DNA of 64,000 bases from Penelope pileata (lineage: Eukaryota; Chordata; Aves; Galliformes; Cracidae): NCBI GenBank assembly GCA_013396635.1, contig WBMW01004026.1, forward strand, positions 558,001 to 622,000, given 5' to 3'. Positions 48,882-63,203 of this stretch are shown here, one piece after another; positions within the stretch are counted from its first letter, which is position 1; each line of letters begins with the position of its first letter. The translations under genes were made by a program, and so were the position numbers. The notes under the pieces were generated by a model that worked only from the letters and a program-made list of their open reading frames with translations, was not told the DNA's origin and searched no databases.

Positions 48882-51800
48882 AAAGTACTTTGGAAGACAA
48901 TCTGTTTCTGCGCTCTTTCTCTGTCTGTTTCACATGTACAGGAAGATCTGATAAATATTCTGGCTTTTTCATTCTTCTTTACCACCAAATTACAACTTGG
49001 TTCTTTTTGCCTGTCATGTTTTGAGCAGCTGATGAACAGATTAAAATCAATTCACTTATTTATAACAGACACAGTAAATTTTAGGGGAAATCTTAGGAGG
49101 CTATCAGACAGCAGCATGCTGTTTCTTTCCCTATTTGAGTTAAATCTATGGAACAAAGTGAGCAGATATTGGGTCCTGGCAACTTAAATCTGTTTAGCAA
49201 GGTTCTTAATAATCTCTGCATGTATATTGTAGCGAACCTTTCGCATATTGCTTTAAATAATTCAGAACTCCTCCAATATTGTATTAAATAATTCAAGAAT
49301 AGGACAGGCTTTGTGATTAATGATGTGTACCTGGAATTTCTGCAAATACAGCAAGGAGTCAAAGTGTGCTCTAGATACAAGTGTCCTGGCACCAGATCCC
49401 ATTTACTCTTTGCCAAGACAATAGCATGTATTAGAAAATTGGAAAAGTGCCTGCTACCCAATGGAAAACTGACTTAGGCCAATGGTTAATGTGGCTGCTG
49501 CTAAAAGAATCTGTTCCTTCTGACAGACAGTGGTAATTTGGCTGAGAACCTTTATTGTCTTCTGACTCCAATTTTTAATCTTCATGAATAGCATTTGTGC
49601 CTGGTGTGAGAATTAAAAGGAGGTATAAATATTTCCGCAGGACGTGAAGGTTTGTCCTGGTATTCTACCAGCCCTGACTCGGAGCACGGAACCAGTGTAC
49701 TATGTTAAGCAAATCACATAAGCTTATTTTGCATGTTAACTTAATCCTAAAGGGTTTTGCAGCTTCAATTCTTGCCAGCTGTGCTTGGGTCTGCAGCCAT
49801 GAAAAATACCTGGAGATTCTGTTGTCCTTCCCCATTTCTTTTTGGGGGAGTGATTGGAGTGAAGCAGCATTTTTAAAGCAAAAACCTAAATGCTAGAATT
49901 TGTGGATTTTCTCCCTGTTGCCATCAAAAAAAAAACAAAAATAGTTGCCGTACTTGGTAAAGTCGAATCAATCCCTGACTTCGTGAGTACTATCAACATT
50001 TTCCTAGGAAGTGAGATCTTTGCTGAATAGATTTCTGTCTGCTTAAAATATTTTTTGGTTAAGGTATTTCTGTAAGACACGAGGTAAATCAATGCTACAT
50101 TGAAGAAAACAAACAAACCTCCTCAATGTCCCTTTTTTCAAATGAAGGGTATGCTAGTGACCGGAATGTGATATGTGGCAGGGAGATTACAGATATCAGC
50201 ACTATTGGAAATGCTCTGTGGATGTCTTTGTAGGAGTCTGATATTGCATCCCAAACCTGCTGCCTCAGTGAGCCGCCACTTCACAAACATCAAAAGGACC
50301 GGCTAATTTTATTGGATTTTGGGTGTTTTCAATAGAAAGACTCCTCAGGGGATACTCTGAGATGTTTCCATGTTTAATATTTAAACATATTCAAGATTCC
50401 TACAGGAAGAAAAGGAGGAAAAAGAGGGCTCCTGCTGTGGCAGCTGTGTCTGATATGCCATGGCCAGTGTGTGTCCCTGTGCGTCCCTGCCCCAGCAGCA
50501 GCTGCTGGCCCCAGGGCCATGTGGATAAGGTGTTGGATCAGCCTGCTTGGAACACAGTGTTAGGGATGCTGAGCTGTACAGGTAATCTTGGTTTTGGAGG
50601 TACAGGAAATTCAGGTATTTAAAGGCAGGGACAAAAGGCAGATCGCACTGTATATGCAAGTGCATTTAATTAGGGATTTTAATTTTTATTTTAATTTTTA
50701 ATTAGCAGCACAAGTCTTTATTTCAGTGTTTTTCAGATCCGTGCTACAATAAACTCCAGCATCTTTTGGCTGCAAAATGCTTCTCACTGTTTCTTACCAA
50801 AATCAAAGCTCTGGAAGATGACCAATTAGAAAGTCTCTGGCACAGTCTCAGGGGGGAAACACCTCCGTCAACTAAAAGGGGAAGATGCTCATTTTCCATC
50901 CCTGCAGATCAACTGAGGATCCAGTGGATTTCATTTGTGTTTCAGGGCACCAAAGGTGAGGAGGATTGAGAGAGGATGTTGTATGTCAGCCACATTTGGG
51001 GCTGGATGGAGCGCTTGGCTTCTGTAAAGAGTAATTCAGCCCTTCCCCAGCTCCTTCAGCACTTTAAATTACCGTCTTCCTGTTATTATAAAGGGATCTC
51101 TCAAGGGAATAAATAAAGATGACAAAAATAATCTACGTCGGAGTTGACACTGATTAGTGCAGACTGAGCTCCCCCACTCCTGGGGCTCATCCACCTTTGA
51201 ATGCCATCGTGAGATGACACCTGCCTGTCCCGCTGTCAGACAGAACCGAGAGTGAGTCCTTTCCATGTGGCTTCCTTGCCTGGCAAGACCTATTCTAAGT
51301 CATAAAGCACAGGATAACAAGTCTTAAACCAGTGAAAACTGAATGGCTCCTTGTTACTCATTCAGTCTAACAGTAGGGGTGAGGAAAAAACACTGAAGAG
51401 GGGAAGTGAGGGGGATCTTCATGGGATTAGTGGCAAAGAGATTTAAAACAAGTGAAATGTTGGAGGTGGGTTCTGAAAAGTTAATATCTGTAAAAGACCC
51501 TGTAGAACAATGATGTGACAGAAAACATTCTCACTGGCAATGCTTTAGGATGATCAGCAGGGATAATTCCCCAGCCTCATACTTCTGCTGTACATCAAGG
51601 GCAACTGGCCATGTGGCACTGTGCCTCCCAGGGCTGGTCTGCTGGCACACATCCTCTCAGTTTTATTATTGATTGCCCATCTTTCAGAATAACAGACTCA
51701 AAAAACCATAGGCAGTGCCACACTGAGTGAAATCAAAGGCCTAGCTATCCCTAGAGCCCTCATCATAAGCAGAATGAGGTCTGAGGAAGGGAATCAGCCC

Positions 51801-53825
51801 ACTGAGAAAGTGTATCACAGCTGGCCTCTGTGATGTGGCTCGTCTGAAGCAGAGGTGAGAATGACATCCAGATTTTCAGAACTAGCCAAAAACCTTCTTG
51901 CCTAGTCAGGAGATGCTTTATTATTTTCTGGTGACTTCCACTTCTTTTATTAAATTTCCTCCACCAAGAAAAAAATACTTCAAAATATGATTGTTCATTG
52001 CAACAGTTTTTTGCTGTTTTTTTTTTTCTATTTTTGCTGCAGTTCATATTTCACTGCATTGCAATAAATTGATATAGTGCTCCCATGCCTCTTTCTGTTA
52101 AAGGGTGCCTTGGATATTAGCAGTTCATCTACCACAGAGCAACTTAACTGGTCTCCCCTGCCCAACAGCACAAATGTGAATGGTAATGGATACTGTATGA
52201 TACAAACCGACATACCCTCAGGGCAGCGTATACATTTATAATTTAATTCCCTGTGAGTTATTTCTTAGTATTTGAACGGTTTTCTGTGCCGGTAAGAAAT
52301 CCTATTTTTGCTCCCAGATGGATTGCCAAGATAAAATGCCTGCCTGCCCTTACCCTTGGTCTCGTGCATAGCCTCCTCCCATGGCGCAGGCTCGCTACCT
52401 TGGGCAAGTGGCTGAGAAGGAAGAACACACACTGTAGGGGTCCCATATTACAGATGCTGCTAGATACACTGCTGGCAGCGTGGTCCTGATACAGTAAAAA
52501 CATATATAGATATACATATACGTGTGTATGCAGGATGTTACATTCATTAGCTCATAGGAGACTTCAGGTGTTTGTGGTATGGCTTTCCACTGTTACTCTA
52601 TCCCTTTTCCTGTCTGCCATTTCACTTATTTGGAGATACTCTAATTCAGACTGGCCTGTTCTGTGTATATGTAAATGAAAGAAAGAAAGTACCAGTCCCT
52701 CTGAGCTAACTCCAAACACAAACTAAACTGCACTTACTGAAGAACACAACCAATAGCAGCAGGAGCACCTCATTCGTACTTTCTTTGTATTAAAAACAAT
52801 CCATCCCCATTTTGTTCTAGCGTTCTGCAAGGCAAGAACTTCAGGCAAGAACTACAGAGAACTGAAATGATTTTACATCTCTCCCAGCTCCTCAAGCAGC
52901 AGTGCTGTGCTGCAGCCCTGCACATTGTTCAGATGAGATGCAGCAGCAGGTAACTACGTGGTTATTGGATAACAGCAAACCACAACGTGGAGCAATCCCC
53001 TGGTCTCTTTTTTAGAGGAGAAATTAGGTCCTCTGCAAAAAAGAAAAAAAAAAAAACACCTGTTTAAATAAACAAATAAATTTGACAGCAGCGTTATGTG
53101 AGCTTCCTGGGCTAGCATCATGCCTTTCTTAGAGAGGCACTAAGCATACCTCCAACACCTAATTAACACTACAAAAGAAAGTAAACATACTGGTATGGTA
53201 GTAAGATTTTCTTCTCAGGGGCATTGTCATGACTAAATAAAAAGGACTGATGTCTGCCTTTAAAAAGGGAGAAGGGAGGGGAGTTATAGTGAGAGAAAGG
53301 AATTACCCATTGATTTATTCTTTTACTTAATAGCAAAGGGGAATGAGCAATTTAAGGTCAGCAGCATATTGCTCAGCTGGCCTCAGATCCTGCAAAATTA
53401 CCAGCATTGTGTGTTGCAATAAATTGAATACTTTTGTCATCCCTGTTTGTTTGAAATATGTGTGAAATGAAGAGGGAAATAGCTAAGGCCAGCACTAAGG
53501 ATTGCACTGATCTGCCTAGAAGGTGAAAGGGAGACAAAACAGTCTGTTTTGTCTTGCCTGGCAATATGAGTGCTGCTGTAATACAGAAGCAGTCCCACTG
53601 CTGTCATAATTACCTCCTTGCAGCAGGTCCAGCAGCCCCTGTACTAGCCACAAACACAGCCAGGTTGGTCAGGGGAGATGCTGGCAGTCCCTGCAAAGGT
53701 GCTGCTCTTCTTGTAATCCCCTGGCTCACCCCGAAGGGCTCACCTCTCAATCTGTGCAGAGGCCGTGTGTTGCCATTGCACACAGACATCCAGGTTGCTC
53801 AGTCATGACACTTGTAGCAGCGTGG

Positions 53826-54427
53826 CCAGGTGGCCAAGAAGGCCAGAGGCATCCTGGCTCGTATCAGAAATAGTGTAGCCAGCAAGAGCAGGGAGGTGAT
53901 CATCCCCCTGTACTCAGCTCTGGTGAGGTCGCACCTCGGCTGCTGTGCTCAGTTTTGGGCCCCTCACTACAAGAAAGACATCGAGGCCCTGGAACGTGTT
54001 CAAATAAGGGCAACAAAACTGGTGAAGGGAGCACAAGTCTTATGAGGAGTGGCTGAGGGAACTGGGATCGTTCAGTCTGGAGAAGAGGGGACTCAGGGGA
54101 GACCTTATCGCTCTCTACAGCTGCCTGAAAGGAGGTTGTGGTGAGGTGGGGGGTTGGCCTCTTCTCCCAGGAACAAGAGAAAACAGCTTTAAGTTGCACC
54201 AGGGGATGTTCAGGTTGGATATTAGGAAAAATGTATTCTCCGAAAGAGTGGTAATGCGCATGCTGCCCAGGGAGGTGGTGGAGTCACCATCCCTGGAAGT
54301 GGTCAAGAAACATCGAGGTGTGGTACTTAGGATCATGGTTTATTGGGCATGGTGGTGATGAGTTGGTGGTTGGACTTCAGATCTTAGAGGTCTTTTCCAA
54401 CCTTAATGATTCTATGATTCTATGATT
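53826..54427 (+). mobile_element. CR1 LINE: end of ORF2 and complete 3' end
   Basis: The sense strand encodes the ORF2 carboxyl end (AKKARGILARIRNSVASKSR, EVIIPLYSALVRSHLGCCAQ, then FWAPHYKKDIEALERVQ). It continues with GACCTTATCGCTCTCTACAG, GGATATTAGGAAAAATGTAT and GTCTTTTCCAACCTTAATGA, and ends in ATTCTATGATTCTATGA. This is the longest CR1 copy here (about 600 bp). ORF2 is 5'-truncated and frameshifted after about 54045, so it cannot move. Confidence 0.95.
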
Positions 54428-55376
54428 TACACTAGAAGGCCCTAAAGAACTCTATTCTGAAGGTATAAATTAACCATGCAGGTATGGCTCCTCTGAGGCA
54501 GAACATTGTACAGTAAGTCCAAGTAGCTTTCCAGACTAATGACTCTCTCATCTGCCCAGGAAAACAGATCCCTTTGCTCCAGAAGGTCAAACTGGCCTTT
54601 ATTTTCCTGCTGGCAATGCAAGTGCTGATTATAGTGCAGCTTCCAAGACAGGTAATTCATGTCAAAAGGTGGAGAAAGTGGCTTTGCTTATTGATGTGTT
54701 GTCATCGCAACACTCAGCCTTTCTGTTCATAGTTATTCATGTGAGTTACAGCAAACAATGCCTGTTCCTGGCATTAACTTGCTCCCCAGGCATCTATTAC
54801 TCAAAATGCACAATAGCCTGTGGAACACCAAAAGATTTGACATTGGTCTGCTGACCAGGGATGCCCTTGTACTGCACCATGCAATGAAGTAACACCAAAA
54901 AATATTTTTCCAGTGAAAGTTACCGGTTTGGCAGCCCAGGAGGATAATATTCTTCATTTACTCACAGGTTAGGCTACTTTCAGCATCATCCATCACTTCT
55001 GTGCCTCCCACCACAGAGCCCAGGAACAAGGGAGCTAATGGGAGCACTGCCAACAAGGCAGGGACTGAGGCAGAAGGATTCAACACAGCATCTCATCATA
55101 AATAAGAAGGCCTATTTCATAATTTCCAGTTTAAGATTTCCATTTGTTTGAAGATTGTCGCTAGAAATAATGTAACAGGTTGCTAAGAACTGTCTGCAAA
55201 ACACTGGGTGGATGGCAGCCTTGACACCTCTGCAAGAACTGAGAAGAAGAGGTGCTAGAGATTTGCTGGGTGTCACTACACATCCTGCAGTTCTGAAATG
55301 TTTCCCAAAATTCCAGCCTAGGAGACTCAGAGTAAGTCCTCATCCAGCCTGGTAAAAATGATCTACTTGGAGGGAT
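54428..55376. other. Non-coding DNA between CR1 and LTR end
   Basis: Unique-looking sequence with frames under 75 codons; nothing recognised. Confidence 0.5.
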
Positions 55377-55540
55377 TGTGCAGTGGATTAACCTTGGCTG
55401 GCTGCCTCACTCCCCTCCAAAACAGGATAAGGGGAGGAATCTTGTGGGTCAAGATAAGGACAAGGAGATCCCTTATCAGTTATCACCGTTGGCGAAACAG
55501 ACTTGATTTGGGGAAGATTAGTTTAACTTAACCCCCAGCT
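55377..55540 (-). mobile_element. LTR 3'-end fragment, same family as 36143-37090
   Basis: The plus strand reads GTGGATTAACCTTGGCTGGC, then CTTGTGGGTCAAGATAAGGAC, GATCCCTTATCAGTTATCACCG and ACAGACTTGATTTGGGG. This is the reverse complement of the 3' end of the second LTR family. Similarity fades in the TTAGTTTAACTTAA stretch. U3 is missing. A CR1 3' end follows about 160 bp further on. Confidence 0.65.
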
Positions 55541-55699
55541 TGGGCTTGCTATGATATTTGGAACAGTTCTTGTTGGATTCATGGTGGTGAGGAAGCCTTT
55601 CTGGTCAAGAAGGTACATCTGGCAATGAAGGGACAGTAAAGCTCCATGTAATGGAAAGTCTTCTTTCCACCTGTGAGAAGAGTCAGCAGAGCCATGTGG

Positions 55700-55822
55700 A
55701 GTTCAAGGTTTTGGAGAACACTCTCAGAAATATGGTTTGAATTTGGGGTGGTCCTGTATAGAGCCAGGATTTAGACTCAATGATACTTTCAGTCACTTCT
55801 AACTCAGGATGTTCTATGGTTA
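55700..55822 (+). mobile_element. CR1 LINE 3'-end fragment
   Basis: GAATTTGGGGTGGTCCTGTA, then AGAGCCAGGATTTAGACTCA, TCACTTCTAACTCAGGATG and TTCTATGGTTATAT matches a CR1 3' UTR and a degraded terminal repeat. The left edge is uncertain. Confidence 0.7.
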
Positions 55823-58651
55823 TATACACCTTCATTCAGCATTGATGAACAAGAGTGCTCTCTGCAAGTGAAGGACATCATTTCTTTACCCTTGGCTACT
55901 TTGCTGAGATGACTCTGCAGTGAGTGTGCTGGGGATGAGGGTGGCCTGGGCACAGGCACATGGTCTGAAGCTATTAGTCGTTTACCAATAACCTCTGGGC
56001 AGGCACGTGGTAGCAAGTTTTTCTCATTGCTAAAAAACATTCCTTACAAATCACCTTTCCCAGTCCATTCCTCCAGTCTTTGGCTTGGTGTTTGTGCAGG
56101 CACACTGACCCATCTGTACTATAGGGGGGATGGTCCTTTGCCACTGTAATGGTTATATTTCTGTGTTGCATGTTACTGGGGATGGAGGATGATGGTGATC
56201 AGAGCTTGGGTGGGATGTGCATGTAATGGGCAACCCTGTGATTTCCAGTTTTTATCTTTGAAAGCATGGCTCATCTAGACAAAAAGCAGTATTCTGAAAG
56301 CCTGCAGCACCATAGCGAGAGCTGTTGCTGCAATTCCAAAACTGATGTTAATGGGCTGCTGTTCCCTTCTCTGAGTTCTGCAGGGATGGGGGAAGCTGGC
56401 TGGCTCAGGAGCCTCTACCACACCAAAGGTAAGGTGCAGCAAGAAACAGCCTTTGCTGGGCTCACTCAGAGCTTCTGGTTGCCTGGGTCTTGCTTCTGGT
56501 TGAGGCTAACTCTTAATTCAGTGAGACCCAAGGTCTCCAGCCTTGCATAGAGCAAGGGGCAGTCATCTTGCATGGAAGCAAGGTGCCACTCATCAGCTGC
56601 ATCTAGAACCGTACTTCCAATTTCTGTGCTTGCCCTCAATCAAGCACAGGTCTTAATGACCTGTCAAACCTGCACAAGCAGTGTAAATTGCCTTGAACAT
56701 GCCTATCACATACAGTACTAGCTCTGCATGGAGTTGTCACCCGGCCCTCATCTTCCAGGGGAGCTTCCTCCAAAGATCTCCCAGGTGTCACCCACTGCAC
56801 TGAAGTTCTGAAGATCTTCTAGAGCTACACAAAATGTTTAACATAGCCTCACAGCCTCAAAGTTGCCAATTGTGTAACTAACAGACCTCTGGAAGTGGCT
56901 ATTAATTTGTTGCAACAACACAATTTTTCAAAGTTTCCAAGATTTTTGTGCATTTTAGAGTGAAAGGACATTTATTGACACTTTTATGTGTGAGCTGCCT
57001 ACAGCTCCATATTACTTGGGACATAAAGCAGATGAGCAAAAGGCCTTTAAACTAGCAATGTTGCACCTCTGATCTTGATTGATGTTGACACCAATTAGCA
57101 GAAAAGGAATCTTCCAGGTAAAGGGAAAGAAGATTTTATTAAGCTCTAAATGCCAAGAGTCAGCATTCAATGCAAAATTCATTAGTACTTATGGCAGGAG
57201 TCCTACTAGCTATTGCCAAGGGGTTAAAGGGAAATAAAAATTACATAAATAAGAATTTCATGACTTTAAATCCTAGCTTAAGAGTAAATGTATTTGGGTA
57301 GTTTTAGCCTGCTATTCTATACCTCTATTTGTGAAGGCTGTTCTGTTACACTCACTAATTTTAGTCAGAGGCAACTCCTACTGAAATCAGTTGTGTTCCT
57401 TTGCATGAAGAGGAAACAGCAAAGGAGAGGTCACATTTTTTCTCATTCGGTCCAAAACTGTCTCTAAATACAACAGTCACCAGGGAGTGGAAAAAGTCTT
57501 CACGTGGTAGAATTATAAATACAAATGTAAGATATAAATGTATACATAGGAGCAAAATCTGATTCTGAGTTTCCGACTCATGTACAGACAGATACACAAA
57601 CCTAATCATACCTGGCTTTGCAGACGATTACCCCTAAACAAGTGCCCAGAAAAATAAGGGAGCTTTGAAGATTTAAGTTGCATTACTAATTAATTCCAGT
57701 TTAACAAAGTTCTGAAAAAATATTTGAAAGCTTTGCAAAAATAAAAACTAAATATGCAATTTAGGAACCAGAAATATGATTGGGATAGTTGGGAGTCCAG
57801 TTTAGTCATCACTGGGGAAATCACTGTTGCTCTATGGGGATAGAAATCTCTCCTTCAGCTGAAGCAGTTTCCTCAATGATTTCATGATTAGTGTGTATAT
57901 ATATTTTGGAGACACATACACATGCACACACACTAACACAGACAAGCCATGGGCAGGTTGTGGCAGTTCCTTTCCGTGGCTTGTACTCACATCACTCAGA
58001 AGTTTTCTTGCCTAGCCAGATCTCTGTGTTCACAGACCATGTTTGGCTTTCTATCGTTAATCACTTCAGATTTGTAAGGAAAACCATAGGTTCCAGTTCT
58101 CAAAGACTGAGCACTGGCTTGACCAGAAACACACCTGCAGATTCTCAGTCCTCCCTCTTTACTGGATATCTGCTCTATCAGATCGAAGGACTGCATATAC
58201 AAACACTAATTTCTTACAACTCAATTTATCCAATGACAATTGAATTCCACCTTGTCCTAAGACATATCCTTTCATTGGCAGAGGTTTCTGATGGCCATCA
58301 GTTTACATCTAGCTGTCAGAAGCCCCAGAGCAAATGGTGACTCTGAATTTACCTTCCAGTCTCATTTACTGCACCAAATGTCATCAGAGTTTTTGACTGC
58401 AGCATCCTAGGCTTGTAGCTAGAAATCCACTGCCATTTTCTTCTTGCATTAGGGATTTGCTTTGTGCATCTCTTCTCTCAATTTCCTGGACTAAGCACTC
58501 CAATTCTTTGTCTCACTTTAACAGTGAAACAATTAGTGCTGTTTGCCTGAGAAGATTTAGCCCCAGATTTATTTTGAAAACTAGATCATCCCATTGCTCC
58601 AACCCTCCAGTCAACTGTTCTCTATTCTTTAATACTTTGTTGTTTTGTCCC

Positions 58652-58703
58652 TAAAACAAACAAACAACAACAACAACAAACAATAAAAAACCACCACCAA
58701 CAG
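58652..58703. repeat. (CAA)n/(CAAA)n simple repeat
   Basis: AAAACAAACAAACAACAACA, then ACAACAAACAATAAAAAACC, then ACCACCAACAGC. Confidence 0.9.
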
Positions 58704-61700
58704 CAAAATAAACCAGAAAGCTGTGTCCTTCTCTGAAGTATCTGAGTCCCTGAGAGGCAGAGGCTATAGCTGATGTCTGTGGATGTATTTAACAAATGAG
58801 AAGACATCTGTCCAGACAGGTGTTACATATCATTTCAACATCTGCACCTCTAGAAGGATACATCTTTTTGTGTTCACAGAAATGTGGGGGATTGTTTGAG
58901 AAACGGGTTGGTGAAAAGTATTTTTGCTGTATTTTTTTTGTTCCTTGGTGAGGAAAAAATAGGAAAAACCTTGTTCTGGAAATAGAGCTTATGAAACTCT
59001 CATAGCTATATTGGAAAAATCCTTGGAGAACCAGAGTAGAGTATTTACAAATCTGATATAATGGAGTATTGACTCAATTGCATGATAGCTATACTCTCAA
59101 TCGGTTAACAAAATAAGAAAGAAGTAAAACTTAGTTAAAAATCTATTTTCAGGGACTTGAGTCTATTTTGATACTATGTCAAGATAGTTCTTCCTTCATT
59201 ACAAACAAAGAAGACAAGATTTCATGGGATTTCAAATGTATAGCATATCAACAAGAATATTTTAAAGCTTTCTGATGCAGAGACAAGGCAAAATTTATAA
59301 CTATGCCCCCTTTCTCACTCTGGAGTTACCTGTAAGCAGTGATGCAGAGAATAGAAAATGAAAACTGAGTGTTTTCCTTATATACTCATATATAACAGGA
59401 CCCCAGCAGAAATGCTTACATTGCCATCCCTGTCAGAGTCCATGAATCCACAAATCCTGCTAAACACCTAATATCACAACTAAAGACGTGCCTAGATGTG
59501 CAAGCTGTCAGTTATTTATAAAAGGCCTCTTATCAGGACCTGCACTGACAATAATATCCGCAAATGTCGAAGAGCCTTCAACTGTCAAACAAGAAATCAT
59601 CATCCAGCTGTGTGTTAAGCATAACTGCCAGGTGCTAAGTCTACCAGCAAATTATAAGTGGATAAACAACAGCTACCACCAGGACACCAAGGATTAACTT
59701 GACTAGAGAAAAAATGTGAGCAAAATAGTATGGCTGTTGTTAAGCCTGGTCCTGTTGTCTTTGCAGCTCCCGTTGCTGGTAGGGAACATCAGGAGTCTAT
59801 CTAGAGATGTTAGCGATGTTTCTGTTACTTCTATCTATAAATCATCAGGCAGAACAGTCAATTTTGATTGTGGTGAAAACATGAGTCATTGCCAGTAATC
59901 TCAACAGCTACCATTTCAGCTGTCACTTCCACAAAAGTCATGAGAGATGGAAAAAGAAGTATGAGCATGTGCATACACTGAATCTTGTTCATGATCCAAA
60001 CTTCCTTCAGTCATGATTGACAAAAATAAGGACACTTATCTGTATCAGGCCTTTGTTATCACCACCGCTGCCAGACAGAGAGAAGATACTACAATAGGTC
60101 CCATGAATCTGTCTAACATCTTCTAAAAACCGTGGAAAATTTTATCCACGTTATTCTAAATCGGTGAGATCCATGGTTTTGCTGAGATTTGTGAAAGTTG
60201 TATAAACAGGATTATCTTGGCTTGTAATTTATTGAATGAAGACTTTTCTTACAAACTGAAAGAAGATGGAAATCAGGCTCTGTAGAACATGTAGGTATAA
60301 TCCATGATTGCAGAAAAGCGCCAACAATTAGTCAGAAACCCCTTATTGACTCACAAAAAGTGGATAATATAGTATCAGTGCAGATCAATCTTTTGAGTAC
60401 ACAAAGAGTGTAAATCAGACCCAAACTGAAAATTACAAAGTGACAAGAATTTCAGAACATCGGTCATTTTGTTTCAGTCATTTGGGAGTGAATCTTTCCA
60501 AGAATGAAAAAACTGCTAGTCTTGAAGACATCTGACAGCTAAGCAAGTAAAATACTTTGGTTAAGTGACAAAGAACTGAATAACCCAGCCATTTACTGTG
60601 CACTGCTGTCAGTGTGTTAGTGCATGTATGTCATGGCACTCCAAAATCAGAAACCTTTTCTTCAGAGCCAAAGAACTGTCGGCCTGTGTCCATACGGCAT
60701 CATCTTCACAAATGGCATTAGCATCTGATCTTAATTAAATTAGTTATCACCATTTGCTAAATGGCTTCGAATACTACAGCAAGCTGGACTGCTCCCAGAA
60801 AGTCACTGCTGTTTAAGTGATTAACATCACAGAGCAGATCCAAGAGAGCCTTGGGAGGTCATGAACAGAGACTTTATGCATGTAGATTCATCAGCAGCTG
60901 CTCATGACATCAGAAAACTCCAAAATATGTAATTGTTTGTGATTATTAAATTACATAAATTGATCATCTCTCCATAGGGATTGCACACTGAAAATTTTAC
61001 ATAAAACTATACAAGAAAGAGTAAATGGTGCAGACATTGAGAATGGATTGGACAATGTGGAGACCATTTCACATAGGATTCAGCTGGATCAGCAAGAACA
61101 AAGCAAGGATAAACAATTATCATCTTCCTTTTCTGCAAGTCAGAAAAAAAGCTAAAGGCCTTTTTCAAACCCTGACAGTCCTTGGCAGGGAAGAGGAAAT
61201 AATGCCCTAATTGCCAAAAAATGGGAAGAAGAGGAAAGAGGGCAGAATGTCACGGTTACAATTTGTTTCCAATTCATTCTCTCTCTCCAAGGCTTCTTCT
61301 GCCCTTTAAGAAGTCTGTACTTAAAAAATAATGGACTAGACAATTTCCCAACCAGAAGTCTGATATAACTCATTTTAATGCCACTCTAGTTGGCTGGGCA
61401 GTACAATAGATCATCATGTTGCGAGAGAACCCTTTAGTCCAGACTATGTATCAGACTGAACTTCTAGATGTAAAGTGTATTTATCATGACTGTGCTGTCA
61501 CACAAGGTTATCATGCTAGCATGCAATATTTCTCCATCTCTCTCTTTGTGATTAGGTTCTTTATCCAAAATAGAACTAATCAACATGAAAAGACTATACT
61601 GACTCTTTCAGAGTTGAATAACCAGAGTTAAATATCTGCCATTGACGTGCTCAGGAAAAGTGTCACAAGACAGTATGATATCACATATCTTTGAGACTAT

Positions 61701-63162
61701 TTTTATTAATATGATCTACTGTTTGTTCTTGCAAAAACACGCTGTATAGTATTTAGTTTCACCTATTCCACTTTCACTGTTTTGTTTTTTTCTGCTTAGA
61801 ATGAGCTCCATGAGTAAATTGAAGACTGCTTTTTCTCTTGAATTTATTCCTGTCATTATAGAAGAATAAAATTCTGCATGTTTTTGTGACATATTGTTTC
61901 TAAATCTTGTGACAAAACACTTGGTATATTCTTGGGGTCACTTAATGGTCCTCTACAATTAAACCAAGCTGAAAGGTCCAGTACATGCCAGGAGAAATAT
62001 CAGAGGCACTGGGATCAAAAGAAGGTAACAACCAATTAAAACTTTGGCTTGGAAGGCACTCGGTATTTGATATGTCCATTGCTTTCCTGGGAAGTCAACG
62101 ATCTAAATTCTGACAAATCAGATTGCTTATTCAAGCTCCTTACTGTGAATTAAACTCTCCAAACTTAGCTCTGATTGCTGCTGTGAACTTTGATTTAGGA
62201 GGTATAAAATATACATAGTAACAGAAATAAAATCCATTTATTGCTCAATGATCGTCATCAATGGCGTTTATTTTTTCTGGCCTTGTTTTCTCTATCAGCA
62301 TGCTTGTCTGTAAGAGGCAAGTTTGATCAGACCAGCATTGATTAAAACAAACTCACAGGCTGAATTCAACAGTTGAGGGCTACTGAAGAAAAAGAAATAC
62401 TTTTTCTTTGCCTTCCATTTCTAGCTAGAGGTGAAGCCAGCAGAGACAAAAATCTGGTGTGCAAAGATCTTTCTATGCTATTTCTATCCAGGAAGTCTCA
62501 TGAATCCCCAAGAAAGCCCATTCACATGAGCATCCCACCTTTTTCTAACAAGCTCCTGCAGTCTGAAGAGCCGAGCTGAGGTCCCTTCCGGCCAACTGGA
62601 CCACTGCAAACTCTCCATTGTTTATTTTCCTCTTCTCCTTAGAATTTACAATACTGCAGCTAAAACTCCTTATCCATTACTGTTCAGACTGTACACTTAC
62701 TTATAGACAGCACCCAACCCATTTCATCATATCCAGATGTCTCATTCTGTTCTTAAAGCCTTGTCCTTATTTATACTGCCTGCCCATATTTATGCTCTTA
62801 CCTTTGTCCTTTCCCCTATTCTGCCCTCACAGATATTGTCTTTGTGTTCAGTCCCAGAAGCCATTTTCCCTGATTTGCTTTTGGGTAGAGATTCACAACA
62901 CATTGGCCATACTGTGATAACTGGTCATATTCATGTTCCAAAATCCTAAAAGCCATGAAGTGATGTATGCTTTTGAAAGGGAGCTGTTACTGCAGCATAA
63001 TATCGTGCTGGATCTCTAAGAAAGAAGAGGGTGAAGCTTGGAAATAATAAGCAAAGAGCAAGAAAGAGGCAATGGGAAATGCAAGTTGTGCGTTTGGGTC
63101 AACGCATGATATGTTCCTGTTATTAGGAAGCAACCATTGTAATAGTAGCGTTGCCAGTGCTG

Positions 63163-63203
63163 GTATAGTAGTAGCAATAATAGTAGCAACAGCAACAGTG
63201 CTA
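63163..63203. repeat. (TAG)n/(CAA)n-like trinucleotide tract
   Basis: TATAGTAGTAGCAATAATAG, then TAGCAACAGCAACAGTGCT. It explains the leucine-rich minus-strand frame at 63016-63420. Confidence 0.8.

Larger units (their letters stand above)
40426..53825. other. Long non-coding stretch with few repeats
   Basis: Contains the TAAT-rich block, the TAAA and GAAA repeats, the palindrome at 46852 and a short CR1 fragment at 46711. Frames are short (up to 122 codons, 49093-49461 minus) and unrecognised. No exon with both splice sites and a domain was found. Confidence 0.5.

Noticed and set aside
53830..54045. 71-codon frame with CR1 pol similarity as a host gene
   Set aside because: It is the truncated ORF2 end of a dead CR1 element.
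62575..62602. GAGGTCCCTTCCGGCCAACTGG as a CR1 tail
   Set aside because: Too short, and the flanks do not continue into CR1 sequence.
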